DNA of 32,004 bases from Opitutales bacterium (GCA_028042835.1 JAOFOL010000024.1:1-32004), one strand, 5' to 3'. Positions 8,301 through 15,130 are shown, counted from the stretch's first letter. Numbers and translations are program-made. The notes: a model not told the origin generated them from the sequence alone.

Positions 8301-9623
8301 AAGATCGACGACCGGACTACTGTAAAACACATCCCCAACAAACTCTTCCCAATTCAGGCCTCCGGAGATTGTTGATAAAGAGCGTAGGTAGCCATCCCTT
8401 GAAACAAAAAATATTTCATCATTTATACCAAGTACTGGGGATGCATCAACACGGTCTCCTGTTAGGAATGTCCAATTAAGTGAGGCGTTGGTATCGTTAT
8501 CCGACAGAGAGTAGCAGTAACCGTTTCCTGCTCCGAAATAAATATTTCCAGAAAGATCGAGGGCTGGGGATGATAAAATTGAATTATTGCTGTCAGTAAC
8601 ATCATCCACATCATAAGTCCACTTGCCAGACCCATCGGAATTGACGGCATGAAAGGTTCCATTTTCATCGCCAAAATAAATAGTCCCATCCTGACCGAGG
8701 GCAGCAGATGAAGTAATCGGTTGCCCCGCAAAATATTCCCATGCGAGGGAACCGTTATTTTCAAACGCATAAAAAATTGAATCTTTGGATCCGACATAAA
8801 TTTTACCATCTGCACCGACTGCCGGACTTGAAATTATGTTACTATTGGTTTCGTATTCCCAAATTTTTGCACCGCTATCAGGATTTATTGCATAAAGTTT
8901 GTTATCCCAAGATCCGACATATATTGTACCATCTGCTCCAATCGTGGGAGTTGAATCAATCCAGTTACCCGCTAAGAATGTCCATTTCGAACTTCCATTT
9001 GAATTAAAAGCATGAAGTTTGTTATCATTTGAGCCGATGTAGATTGTTCCGTCTGAACCGATAGCTGGAGAGGAGAAAATAACTCCTCCAGTACTTGCGT
9101 TCCATTCCATGGATGCATGAGTGAATCTGGTCGGTTCTATTTGTTGATTGAGGGTATATACATAATCCCCATCGTTTCCACTGCTTCCTCCGGTAGCTAA
9201 TCCTGATGCATAGAAGGTGATTGTACCTTGATCTGTTGCAGGAGCAGTCCATTGAAAATTCCATGTCCCAGACGAAGAGGTACCTCGGTGTTCAGCTGAA
9301 CTATTTTCAATGGCCATATCATTTGAAATAGCGGCCAAACTTCCACTTACATTACCATTAACTTTTGGAATGAGTTGAAAACCATATCCATTTGTGTTGG
9401 TTCCTGAAACAATAAGTGAAAGATCGTAAATTTGGCCAGGAGTATAATTTAAAGGGAGTCCTGTTAAGCTGATGCCGCCGTTGCCTGAGTTGACTGAGTT
9501 CCCTCCGTGGCAAGAAGTACAGTTTATGGACTCCCCATGATAACCATTCGGCGGGTTATTGGAATTCGCAAGCACCACTTTACAGTTGGCAAGAATAAAG
9601 ATGCTTGTGAGGAGAAGTTTCAC
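5334..9623 (-). CDS. Giant secreted protein: CxxCH Reeler-like domain, PQQ propeller, 11 InlB-type repeats, GWxY C-terminal domain
   Basis: A 1429-residue protein starting at GTG (an in-frame stop lies a few codons upstream and no ATG fits). Residues 1-19 form a signal peptide. Residues about 25-160 contain CTSCH (35-39, a possible haem c site) and a beta domain resembling the Reeler/choice-of-anchor V group. About 172-532 hold some eight PQQ/BamB-like blades (repeats such as SSPAIGSDGTIYIGS). About 533-1322 hold eleven repeats of 70-72 residues with the InlB B-repeat pattern (GGTVTGxGxYxxG, then ATPxxGYxFxxWxG, then AxF). The last 95 residues are rich in Trp/Tyr (GWAYHLDFGWIYP, HGWIWV), a C-terminal module I associate with Verrucomicrobia surface proteins. 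The role is probably surface adhesion or structure; no enzyme domain is seen. Single gene; the next gene upstream on this strand ends before it in the opposite promoter direction, 60 bases away. Confidence 0.9.
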   Translation of the reverse strand: MKLLLTSIFILANCKVVLANSNNPPNGYHGESINCTSCHGGNSVNSGNGGISLTGLPLNYTPGQIYDLSLIVSGTNTNGYGFQLIPKVNGNVSGSLAAISNDMAIENSSAEHRGTSSSGTWNFQWTAPATDQGTITFYASGLATGGSSGNDGDYVYTLNQQIEPTRFTHASMEWNASTGGVIFSSPAIGSDGTIYIGSNDNKLHAFNSNGSSKWTFLAGNWIDSTPTIGADGTIYVGSWDNKLYAINPDSGAKIWEYETNSNIISSPAVGADGKIYVGSKDSIFYAFENNGSLAWEYFAGQPITSSAALGQDGTIYFGDENGTFHAVNSDGSGKWTYDVDDVTDSNNSILSSPALDLSGNIYFGAGNGYCYSLSDNDTNASLNWTFLTGDRVDASPVLGINDEIFFVSRDGYLRSLSTISGGLNWEEFVGDVFYSSPVVDLNGRAYVIGYTGGGENHLSVFDANGTKAWDTNDTDSPFDIGGIVDSSLVLSETGKLYYGCYDSNLYCLNVGVGSAQSDWPMFQRSHKRDGAWPSYTLEIIVSGTEGIVTGTGIYNPGSSVTISANPQPGYSFVTWSGTGPTDPSSSTTTIEMSQDRNITAVFEQNSYMVSTSVLPVNNAEISGAGSYLHGSTATLSVTAISPGFIFKSWAGDATGSDNPITITVNEDVNITANLEQISLELNVTAGPGGTVTGGGQILYGSLSAIVATPSNGYSFVGWTGEGVTETSAPSTTVNMTQARSVIANFTLQNFTISGSITPDGKGQISGLGDYDYGQTATLTATATTSGYSFSNWSGDANGSENPLNITIDSNMTIEANFTIDTYRLSLGAEAGGTVSGAGNFSHDTLVDILATPSTGYSFTGWTGNGISDSGAALTSVSMTTDRNITAQFSLNAYPLILLAGNGGTVTGEGNFTHGQVATITATPNTGYSFSHWLGDNVSNFSSPTTTVDMNQSRSVSAMFLINQYDLLLTSSSGGTTIGEGIYSHGQQAVINAIPNEGFMFTNWGGDIENNATDQSTIVTMDRSKSVHANFATIPADNVVLTISTDPVSSGTTQGSGAYSVDSIIEISASPLTGYEFISWSGEGVLDSNSSVTQVPVKENLTITANFQKKTYTLQINDSNGGTTLGAGTYEYDTDANVSATAQPGYTFSGWTGDGVHSPSNQQSKVLMVEDRSIQANFKIQNRTLTLPPPTGGTVSGSGTYAYGTFVEIIATPLPGYTFEKWVGSTIESPSASFTSIELTTDINITASFSRNVYSLQTNATVGGSVSKGGTYYYGYNASLSANASDGYKFEQWEGEGITSPSSPFTTISIIDDRNVTALFSVKSIAENLTGTTEVAPDWFSSTWFGIFFQNDSGWAYHLDFGWIYPVVKDSKNIWFWHNTHGWIWVAEETFDDAFLWSENSEAWLFWEVLNSGEPRYYDYSILEWKEWGS

Positions 9624-9682
9624 TTTATGATATTAGCAAGGATGAGGATTATAATACTTACTTTATATTACTTTCTCAAAAT

Positions 9683-11002
9683 CTAGCATTTAAATGAAAC
9701 CGTGAAAGTGGATCCATTTGAATCAGTTTTTTTCAGCATTAATTTTGCATCCATACTTTGAGCAAGTTGTTGTGCGATTGCCAAACCGAGTCCCGTACCG
9801 CCTCTCTTGTGACTCTTCGATGGGTCAAAAAGAAATTCTTTCTCCCGAGTAGAGATGCCTCCACTTGTATCGGAAACAAAGATTATGACTTTTTCGCCAT
9901 CAAGTGTAGAACCTAATTCCACAGAAGTTTGATCCTTTGATTCAAATGCATTTTCAGTAAGGGTAGTTAAAATTGGCAGAAGAAGTGCAGATTGCAGGTT
10001 ATCAAGTTTTGTCTCTAAGCTAGGATCATTACCCAATGAAATATTACAATGGGGAAATTTCTTTATGGTTCGCTCGATTACCGAGTTAAGGATTTCTTTA
10101 ATCGTTATTTGAAAATATTTCTTTTGTTCCTCGATTTCTTTTAGTGAGTTTAATGTTTGTGTTACCAGATCCTTAATCTGGATTTGTACCGACTGCAGTT
10201 CTTTGGGATCTATGTCTTTGTCAGACTCTGCCTCCCTCGTGATAATCTGAAGATGAGTCAGGGGTGTCTTAAGTGCATGCATCAAATGACCGGTCAGTGC
10301 ACCTAGGCTCACCGTTTTGTATGCCTGGGCTAGCTTTTTATTTGTTCGTTGAAGCATTTGATTTTTTCCTTTCAGTTGCCTTTCTCGATCTTGGATCACT
10401 TGGCTCATATACCGGAAAATAAAAAATAATAAAACAAAGCCTACTCCTATAATTAAAGCGGCTTGCTGAATTACATGCCGGTCAATTAGGTTCCATTCAT
10501 TGAGAATGAAATCTTCCCCGATCTGCACTTCGAGTATACAGGACCTAGCTAAGAAATTAATTCTCAAAAAATAAGAAAAATGACTACCCTGGTGATGTTT
10601 ATGTAAAGGGCTTTGTGTGAGGAGTGCAGGTTCGAAATCAATATCTAATTGTTGCGGTTGGCCGTCAGATCTTGGGTAGACGGGAGTTCCATCCGTCTCA
10701 TATGCCAGCACTTGAAATACATTGGGTAAGATAAGGGATTCTATAACTAATTGTTCAATTAACTCTTGGCGGGATGAAGTGATTTTGGTCAGTCCTAAAT
10801 CAATCAGCTTAAGATCTCTATCTAAGAGACGGAATTCAATTTCTTCGGAAAGAGATGCTATTTCTGAATCTAAAATCCGGTATTCTGATTCAATGATTTG
10901 GTGATGAAATTCTTTCCTGAAGTATAAAAGAAATATTGAAGTCAGGCAGGTTAAAAGAATAATGCACAGCCAAAAACCTATCCATTCCTTTCTTTTAATC
11001 AT
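9683..11002 (-). CDS. Membrane-bound sensor histidine kinase
   Basis: A 439-residue two-component kinase. TM1 spans about residues 8-28, an extracytoplasmic sensor region of about 150 residues follows (29-178, no recognised domain), and TM2 spans 179-199. There is then a short coiled coil without a clear HAMP, a DHp helix with the phospho-acceptor His242 (HLMHALKTPLTH), and a HATPase_c domain with N box TENAFES (Asn351), G1 SDTSGGIS (Asp378) and G2 GGTGLGLAIA. The kinase starts four bases after the stop of the beta-barrel gene, so they form an operon. The most likely partner is the sigma54-type response regulator two genes upstream on the same strand, since no other regulator is near. Confidence 0.9.
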   Translation of the reverse strand: MIKRKEWIGFWLCIILLTCLTSIFLLYFRKEFHHQIIESEYRILDSEIASLSEEIEFRLLDRDLKLIDLGLTKITSSRQELIEQLVIESLILPNVFQVLAYETDGTPVYPRSDGQPQQLDIDFEPALLTQSPLHKHHQGSHFSYFLRINFLARSCILEVQIGEDFILNEWNLIDRHVIQQAALIIGVGFVLLFFIFRYMSQVIQDRERQLKGKNQMLQRTNKKLAQAYKTVSLGALTGHLMHALKTPLTHLQIITREAESDKDIDPKELQSVQIQIKDLVTQTLNSLKEIEEQKKYFQITIKEILNSVIERTIKKFPHCNISLGNDPSLETKLDNLQSALLLPILTTLTENAFESKDQTSVELGSTLDGEKVIIFVSDTSGGISTREKEFLFDPSKSHKRGGTGLGLAIAQQLAQSMDAKLMLKKTDSNGSTFTVSFKC

Positions 11003-11006
11003 AACC

Positions 11007-12182
11007 TTAAAATTCCCACATTACTCCGGATGACCAAAAATTAGAAAAATATTCGTAATCCCGCGCATTGGAAAAATCTTCTTCACGGGACCACCTGAAA
11101 TAAGCATCGAATTTATCATAAAGCGGACGAGTAAGGGAAGCTCCTGCAACCATGCTTTGTCTCTCAAATTTTTCACCCGAATCTATTTTTCTTACATCAT
11201 ACTTGGTCTCTGCCCACCCTAGGTTAAGTTCAACCTTGTACTCTGCAATTTTTAATTCCTGATCAATGCTGAGGGAGAACTTTGTAAAGTCATAATAGCT
11301 GCCTGCGTTATCTTGTAATTGGTTCCATTTAATCGTTGCCGAAGAATTTTTAAGAGCCTGATATTCAAAATCCTTTTCGATCCGAACGGAGAGATCAGTT
11401 TTTTCGGTTCGTAATGATTTTGCAGATAAAAGACTGCCATCTGCATTACGCATGGGTCTTGTCTTATATTTTTTTTGGGTAAAACCACCAGTAATTTTCC
11501 AGTCTATGACTTCCGATTTACCGGAGATGGAAGCAACCATGGATGTATCACTGTTATCATCTTTAATAGTTTTAAAATCCTCAAAACCTTGAGTGAGCTC
11601 AATGGTGCCTTTTATTTGGTCGGAAAATTTCTTTGACAGATATGGGATTAATTCAGACCTGTTTGATCTTACTCTCATCGAATAGGGTAAACCGAGTTCA
11701 GAGAAATCAAAGCCCTGATCGTAATAGGTATGTCTTAATCTTAGACCGTAAGACTGGCTTGTACCAAGCGGAGTATAAGCATGATCAAATTGCACAAGGA
11801 AAATAGAACTAGATTCATGATCGTTTAGTTCTTCAAATACTTTCCCGTCACCATATAAGTAAATATAGGAGAAGTGCTCGGAATTAGCTTGTTTCATAAA
11901 AAAAGCTTCAAGTGAAGTTTCTAGATGTACCGCATCTTCTCTGACGAATGGTCCATACAATGGATTGTCGGAGTATCCGACTCCAAATTCACCCGAATAG
12001 GAGGGGATCCATTCGGATTTTGGAGTTGAAGTCTCGGGACTAATTTCTGCAGTACTATCTCCAAAAAGCATTTCTCTCAATTCTTCATCAGTGAAAGTAT
12101 TATTTTGATCATCCGCATGAATTATTGAAATGCAAATTAAGGAAAATATTCCCAATGAAAATAGTTTAATGGAAAGATACAT
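11007..12182 (-). CDS. Predicted outer-membrane beta-barrel protein
   Basis: A 391-residue protein of no recognised family. Residues 1-23 are a signal peptide ending IIHA-DD. After an acidic, Ser/Thr-rich stretch (about 24-65), the rest shows alternating polar/hydrophobic strands rich in Tyr, Phe and Trp with charged turns (for example SYGLRLRHTYYDQGF), and the chain ends in Phe (SGVMWEF), the usual C-terminal signature of Gram-negative outer-membrane barrels. It is cotranscribed with the histidine kinase, so it may supply or modulate the signal, or be a porin-like target. No clear promoter is visible in the 95 bases upstream, which hold the terminator of the preceding gene. Confidence 0.75.
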   Translation of the reverse strand: MYLSIKLFSLGIFSLICISIIHADDQNNTFTDEELREMLFGDSTAEISPETSTPKSEWIPSYSGEFGVGYSDNPLYGPFVREDAVHLETSLEAFFMKQANSEHFSYIYLYGDGKVFEELNDHESSSIFLVQFDHAYTPLGTSQSYGLRLRHTYYDQGFDFSELGLPYSMRVRSNRSELIPYLSKKFSDQIKGTIELTQGFEDFKTIKDDNSDTSMVASISGKSEVIDWKITGGFTQKKYKTRPMRNADGSLLSAKSLRTEKTDLSVRIEKDFEYQALKNSSATIKWNQLQDNAGSYYDFTKFSLSIDQELKIAEYKVELNLGWAETKYDVRKIDSGEKFERQSMVAGASLTRPLYDKFDAYFRWSREEDFSNARDYEYFSNFWSSGVMWEF

Positions 12183-12212
12183 TAATTAGTACTTTCCGCT
12201 GTAAACAGAAAA

Positions 12213-12237
12213 GCGGGATGGTTTGCTACCATCCCGC
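12213..12237 (-). terminator. Rho-independent terminator of coiled-coil gene 1
   Basis: A perfect 10-bp stem: GCGGGATGGT (12213-12222) pairs with ACCATCCCGC (12228-12237) around a 5-base loop. Read on the minus strand it is followed by TTTTCTGTTT. It lies 41 bases past the coiled-coil gene stop and only 30 bases before the start of the beta-barrel gene. A sister terminator with a compensatory change is at 15068-15092. Confidence 0.9.
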
Positions 12238-12277
12238 ACGGTATAATTATTGGACAATCTGCTGAGCAGAAAATTCC

Positions 12278-13150
12278 TTACAAATCAGATGTTCGCGTAG
12301 CCTCAGTTTCAACGAGAGCTCTAATTTCTTCCTTCACTACCTTGGCCTGTTCTTTGATTTGTTCGTGCTTTTCTTTATTCTGTTCCTTGAATGCAGTAAT
12401 CATTTGCTTGCGATCTTCCTGAGAGGCATCTTTGAGATTTTCATGAAGTTCTTTTTGGGCTTCATGCATCTCTTTACGTTTAGCGTGCAGTGTCTCTACT
12501 TTCTCTTTAAGGTCATCAGTAAGCTCAGGTCTTTGTGGCTTTTCAGGGCGATTGGCTTCTAAGTTTTCACGAATGGCATCATGAGCCTCTTTAATTTCTT
12601 TAAACCTTTCTTTATTACTATCTTTAAAGGTTTCTACTGCTGTTTTGATTTCCTCACGACTAGCTTCTTTTCCGAGTTTTTCTACTTCAGCCTTAATTTC
12701 TAGATGTAATGTTTTTTCTAAGCCTTTAACTGCGGCAATCTTTTCTTTTACATCATCTGATAATTCGGGTTTCTGAGGTCGCTGTGGACTTTTTCTCTCC
12801 CCGTTCTTAGCCATTTCTTTGCGTAGTGAATCAAGTTTTTTTCTAGCATCATCTTTAGAAATTTTACCTTCTTTGACAGCTAGTAATAGTTCTTTTTCGA
12901 GGATTCTTGGATCCTTCTTTACTTGGTCGCCATTGTTATTCGCAGCAACTTTTTCCTTGAATTCTTTGATCATGGCTTCATGTTGCTTTTTGGCTTCATC
13001 ATGTGTGATTTCACCTGATTCAACTGCCTTTCTAATTGCATCGGCAGTATCCTTGAGTTCAGGAGGCAGGTCAGGGCGTTTATTCGCCTGAGCAAAAGCA
13101 ATGGATGTGGTAATTAAACTTAAGAAAAGAAGTTTTGTTAGTGTATTCAT
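12278..13150 (-). CDS. Secreted charged coiled-coil protein, paralogue 1
   Basis: A 290-residue protein of no named family. Residues 1-20 are a signal peptide (cleavage after IAFA). The mature chain is almost all helix, very rich in Lys and Glu. Two short modules with the GxI(S/T)xDEA pattern (ESGEITHDEAKK near 44-55; KEGKISKDDARKK near 93-105) are followed by two related helical repeats of about 80 residues, each opening with a Pro-rich hinge (PQKPELSDD near 125; PQRPELTDD near 205). The tail ends VETEATRTSDL. By hand count about 108 of the last 167 residues are identical, without gaps, to the second copy at 15131-15811. A sigma54-type promoter and two palindromic sites lie upstream. Location and regulation suggest a periplasmic Spy/CpxP-like protective role, but the LTxxQ motif is absent, so this is only analogy. 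Confidence 0.85.
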   Translation of the reverse strand: MNTLTKLLFLSLITTSIAFAQANKRPDLPPELKDTADAIRKAVESGEITHDEAKKQHEAMIKEFKEKVAANNNGDQVKKDPRILEKELLLAVKEGKISKDDARKKLDSLRKEMAKNGERKSPQRPQKPELSDDVKEKIAAVKGLEKTLHLEIKAEVEKLGKEASREEIKTAVETFKDSNKERFKEIKEAHDAIRENLEANRPEKPQRPELTDDLKEKVETLHAKRKEMHEAQKELHENLKDASQEDRKQMITAFKEQNKEKHEQIKEQAKVVKEEIRALVETEATRTSDL

Positions 13151-13185
13151 AGGATTATGGTTTTGAGATTAATTATGTATTCTTA

Positions 13186-13201
13186 AGCACCTGTGATGCC
13201 A
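13186..13201 (-). promoter_or_regulatory. Sigma54 (-24/-12) promoter of coiled-coil gene 1
   Basis: On the minus strand the sequence is TGGCATCACAGGTGCT, which fits TGGCAC(G)-N4-TTGCW with the invariant GG and GC separated by exactly 10 bases. The start of transcription would be about 25 bases before the ATG at 13150. The adjacent gene upstream encodes a sigma54 activator, which makes a chance match unlikely. Confidence 0.75.
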
Positions 13202-13284
13202 GTTTATTTGGTAGCTTTAAGTATATGTTGTTTAGGGCTTTACATGATTGTTTTGTTCTAGCTAATTAATAATGAGCTGTTTAC

Positions 13285-13300
13285 TGGGAAATATTCCCCA
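13285..13300. promoter_or_regulatory. Palindromic operator 1 (predicted activator site)
   Basis: TGGGAAATATTCCCCA is a near-perfect dyad of the form TGGGnAATATTnCCCA. Its centre is about 99 bp upstream of the centre of the -24/-12 element, the usual distance for a sigma54 activator site. It pairs with operator 2, whose centre is 33 bp away (about three helical turns). Confidence 0.65.
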
Positions 13301-13317
13301 TAATAATTGATGGTCGT

Positions 13318-13333
13318 TGGGGAATATTACCCA
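13318..13333. promoter_or_regulatory. Palindromic operator 2 (predicted activator site)
   Basis: TGGGGAATATTACCCA is the second copy of the dyad. It lies immediately after the response regulator stop codon and about 132 bp from the sigma54 element. It is the inverted counterpart of operator 1, so the pair also forms one larger inverted repeat. Confidence 0.65.
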
Positions 13334-13340
13334 TCTAATT

Positions 13341-14747
13341 CTAAGTGCTTTTCTTCAGCCTGTAGCGAATATAATCCCTTGGGACACCTAATTTACGGGA
13401 TGCTTCTGAGATATTACCATTTGATTGTTCGATAGCTAATTTGAGTAGTCTTTGAACTTCTTTTTCTAAATCAAACCCTTTTTCGGGAAAGCGAAAAAAT
13501 GGATTAAGCCAATCATCAGTATCTAATTTTACAGATTTATGATTAGCCAAATTAAATTGCAGAGGCTGATTTCTTTCTCCCATGACAATGGCTCGTTCCA
13601 GTTCGTGTAAAAGTTCGCGGGTATTACCGGGCCAGGGGTATTCTAAGAGTTGAAGATCCGTACCAGGAGCAAAGAGAGGAAGTTTAATTTTATATTTCTT
13701 GGATAGGGCAGACAAAAGATGCTTGGAAAGCTTCAAGATATCTTTTCCTCTTGAAGAAAGGGGGGGGATTTTAATGCGTAAAAGGTCGAGACGATGAAAG
13801 AGGTCTTCCCGGAAAGTACCCATTTCTATCATTTGAGATAAGTCTTGGTTTGCGGCGGCAATAATCCGAACATCGATTTTTATTTCATTAGTTCCTCCGA
13901 CTCTTCGAATAATTCCACTCTCAATGGCAAGAAGCAGTTTTGCCTGAGCCTCAAGTGACAGGCTGGCTATCTCATCAAGAAATAGTGTACCATTATCAGC
14001 TGCTTCAAATAATCCAATACGAGCATTTTTAGCATCTGTAAATGCACCTTTTTCATGACCAAATAATTCAGATTCTATCAGGTTGTTGGGGATTGCGGAG
14101 CAATTGATCGCAACGAAGGCTGCTTCCTGCCTTGCCCCGTGGTCATGTACCCATCGAGCGTAAGTTGATTTACCTGAACCTGTGGGGCCATCGATAAGAA
14201 GAGGCGGGAGATTGGCTTGAAGCCTGCTATCGACATCGATTATTTTTTTTAGTTGCTTGAAATCTTGTTCGAAAACCCCCTCGAAAAATAGATTGGCAGA
14301 TTCTAGTTTTCTTTGCTCTGAACCATGCTGAATAAGTCTTTGGCTTTTTCGTTGCTGATCAGCCTTTTGAAAGAGGATCGGAATTTCATCGATTTCAAAA
14401 GGTTTACTTAGATAATTATCAGCACCAAGCCTCATCGCTTCAACTGCTGAGTCGATGCCTCCTTCTGCAGTCATGAGTATAGTAACGGTATTTGCTGGAA
14501 CTAATCCTTCCCTCAGTATTTCAAGGCTTTCCCCATCCGGGAGGTTCAAATCAAACAATGCAAAATCAAATACGAGTGCATCCAAATTGTTGCGTGCTTC
14601 CTTCACTTCTTCGCAAAGAGTAACTTCAGCACCACAATTTTCCAGCATGGCAACCAATCTTTTGTTAAGGAAAGAGTCGTCTTCCAATATAAGTATTTCT
14701 TTGCCTTTAAGAATTGAGCTAGGCTCTGAGTAAAGTTTTGAGGCCAT
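13341..14747 (-). CDS. Sigma54-dependent response regulator (NtrC family)
   Basis: A 468-residue three-domain activator. The receiver domain covers about 16-130 with acidic pocket EDD (22-24), phospho-acceptor Asp66, Thr93 and Lys115. The AAA+ domain (about 155-390) has Walker A GPTGSGKS (187-194), the sigma54-contact loop as GAFTDA (234-239, canonical GAFTGA), Walker B GTLFLDEI (253-260) and the WPGNTREL segment (372-379). A Fis-type helix-turn-helix closes the protein (GNISEASRKLGVPRDYIRYRL, about 444-464; written here only to show the motif extent NISEASRKLGV and RDYIRYRL). It probably activates the coiled-coil gene 190 bases downstream through the paired palindromes and receives phosphate from the kinase at 9683-11002. 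A decayed second copy lies at 16010-16396. Confidence 0.93.
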   Translation of the reverse strand: MASKLYSEPSSILKGKEILILEDDSFLNKRLVAMLENCGAEVTLCEEVKEARNNLDALVFDFALFDLNLPDGESLEILREGLVPANTVTILMTAEGGIDSAVEAMRLGADNYLSKPFEIDEIPILFQKADQQRKSQRLIQHGSEQRKLESANLFFEGVFEQDFKQLKKIIDVDSRLQANLPPLLIDGPTGSGKSTYARWVHDHGARQEAAFVAINCSAIPNNLIESELFGHEKGAFTDAKNARIGLFEAADNGTLFLDEIASLSLEAQAKLLLAIESGIIRRVGGTNEIKIDVRIIAAANQDLSQMIEMGTFREDLFHRLDLLRIKIPPLSSRGKDILKLSKHLLSALSKKYKIKLPLFAPGTDLQLLEYPWPGNTRELLHELERAIVMGERNQPLQFNLANHKSVKLDTDDWLNPFFRFPEKGFDLEKEVQRLLKLAIEQSNGNISEASRKLGVPRDYIRYRLKKST

Positions 14748-14770
14748 TTTTATACAAGTCCTCGATCAAA

Positions 14771-14791
14771 AGAAAAGACTTTGCAAATCAT
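14771..14791. repeat. 21-bp direct repeat, left copy (regulator/amidase divergent spacer)
   Basis: A 21-base stretch beginning AGAAAAGACTTTGC is identical at 16406-16426. It sits between the response regulator start (minus) and the amidase start remnant (plus), and is the longest exact match in the spacer shared by the two duplicated units. Confidence 0.9.
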
Positions 14792-14812
14792 TTTTTCTTT
14801 CATGTTTGAAGA

Positions 14813-14893
14813 CTGGGAAAGTTCGGACTGGTGGGGTCTTTATATTTTTTGGGAAGTTTTGTGGCTTCGGTCAAAATTACAGATTTAGCTTAA
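14813..14893 (+). pseudogene. 5' fragment of the amidase gene, left duplication copy
   Basis: Aligns base for base, without gaps, to the first 81 bases of the intact amidase gene at 16449. The translated signal peptide is recognisable (LVGSLYFLGSF against LVGLLYFLGSF, then KITDLA against KLTDLA). The start is CTG instead of ATG, and a TAA follows codon 26. Similarity ends at about 14893, where the duplication breakpoint is inferred. It is not expected to make an enzyme. Confidence 0.85.
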
Positions 14894-14942
14894 CTAAAAT
14901 ATATAACTAATAACCAAGGCGAGAGCATAAGTAATTCTATAA

Positions 14943-15023
14943 TCATGATCTCATTTCTTTTCTTTTGTAAGTTTCAAGCAAAGTGTTCCATTGTTCCCAT
15001 GTATAATAGGTTTCATCATTCAT
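14943..15023 (-). CDS. Possible 26-residue small protein at the duplication junction
   Basis: ATG at 15023 is preceded by AAGGAAAATACA, a usable Shine-Dalgarno at 8-base spacing. The product begins MNDETYYTWEQWNTLL and ends KRKEMRS: an acidic, aromatic N-terminus and a basic C-terminus. It lies downstream of the terminator of coiled-coil gene 2. There is no similarity I recognise and no clear counterpart in the left copy, so it may be a chance frame. Except for this and the amidase fragment, I see nothing coding between 14748 and 15060. Confidence 0.25.
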   Translation of the reverse strand: MNDETYYTWEQWNTLLETYKRKEMRS

Positions 15024-15067
15024 TGTATTTTCCTTTTTTTTGACGTCCTGCCAAATAAGCAGGAAAA

Positions 15068-15092
15068 CGGGGTGGTCCCCTGAACCACCCCG
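15068..15092 (-). terminator. Rho-independent terminator of coiled-coil gene 2
   Basis: A 9-bp stem, CGGGGTGGT (15068-15076) pairing with ACCACCCCG (15084-15092), loop of 7, followed on the minus strand by TTTTCCTGC. It is homologous to the terminator at 12213-12237; one A:T pair there is a G:C pair here, so the stem is kept by paired substitution. A second short hairpin (CCTGC/GCAGG, 15046-15062) follows. Confidence 0.88.
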
Positions 15093-15130
15093 CTCGGTAT
15101 TTTGCATATACAAATTGTGGAGCAAAAAGA

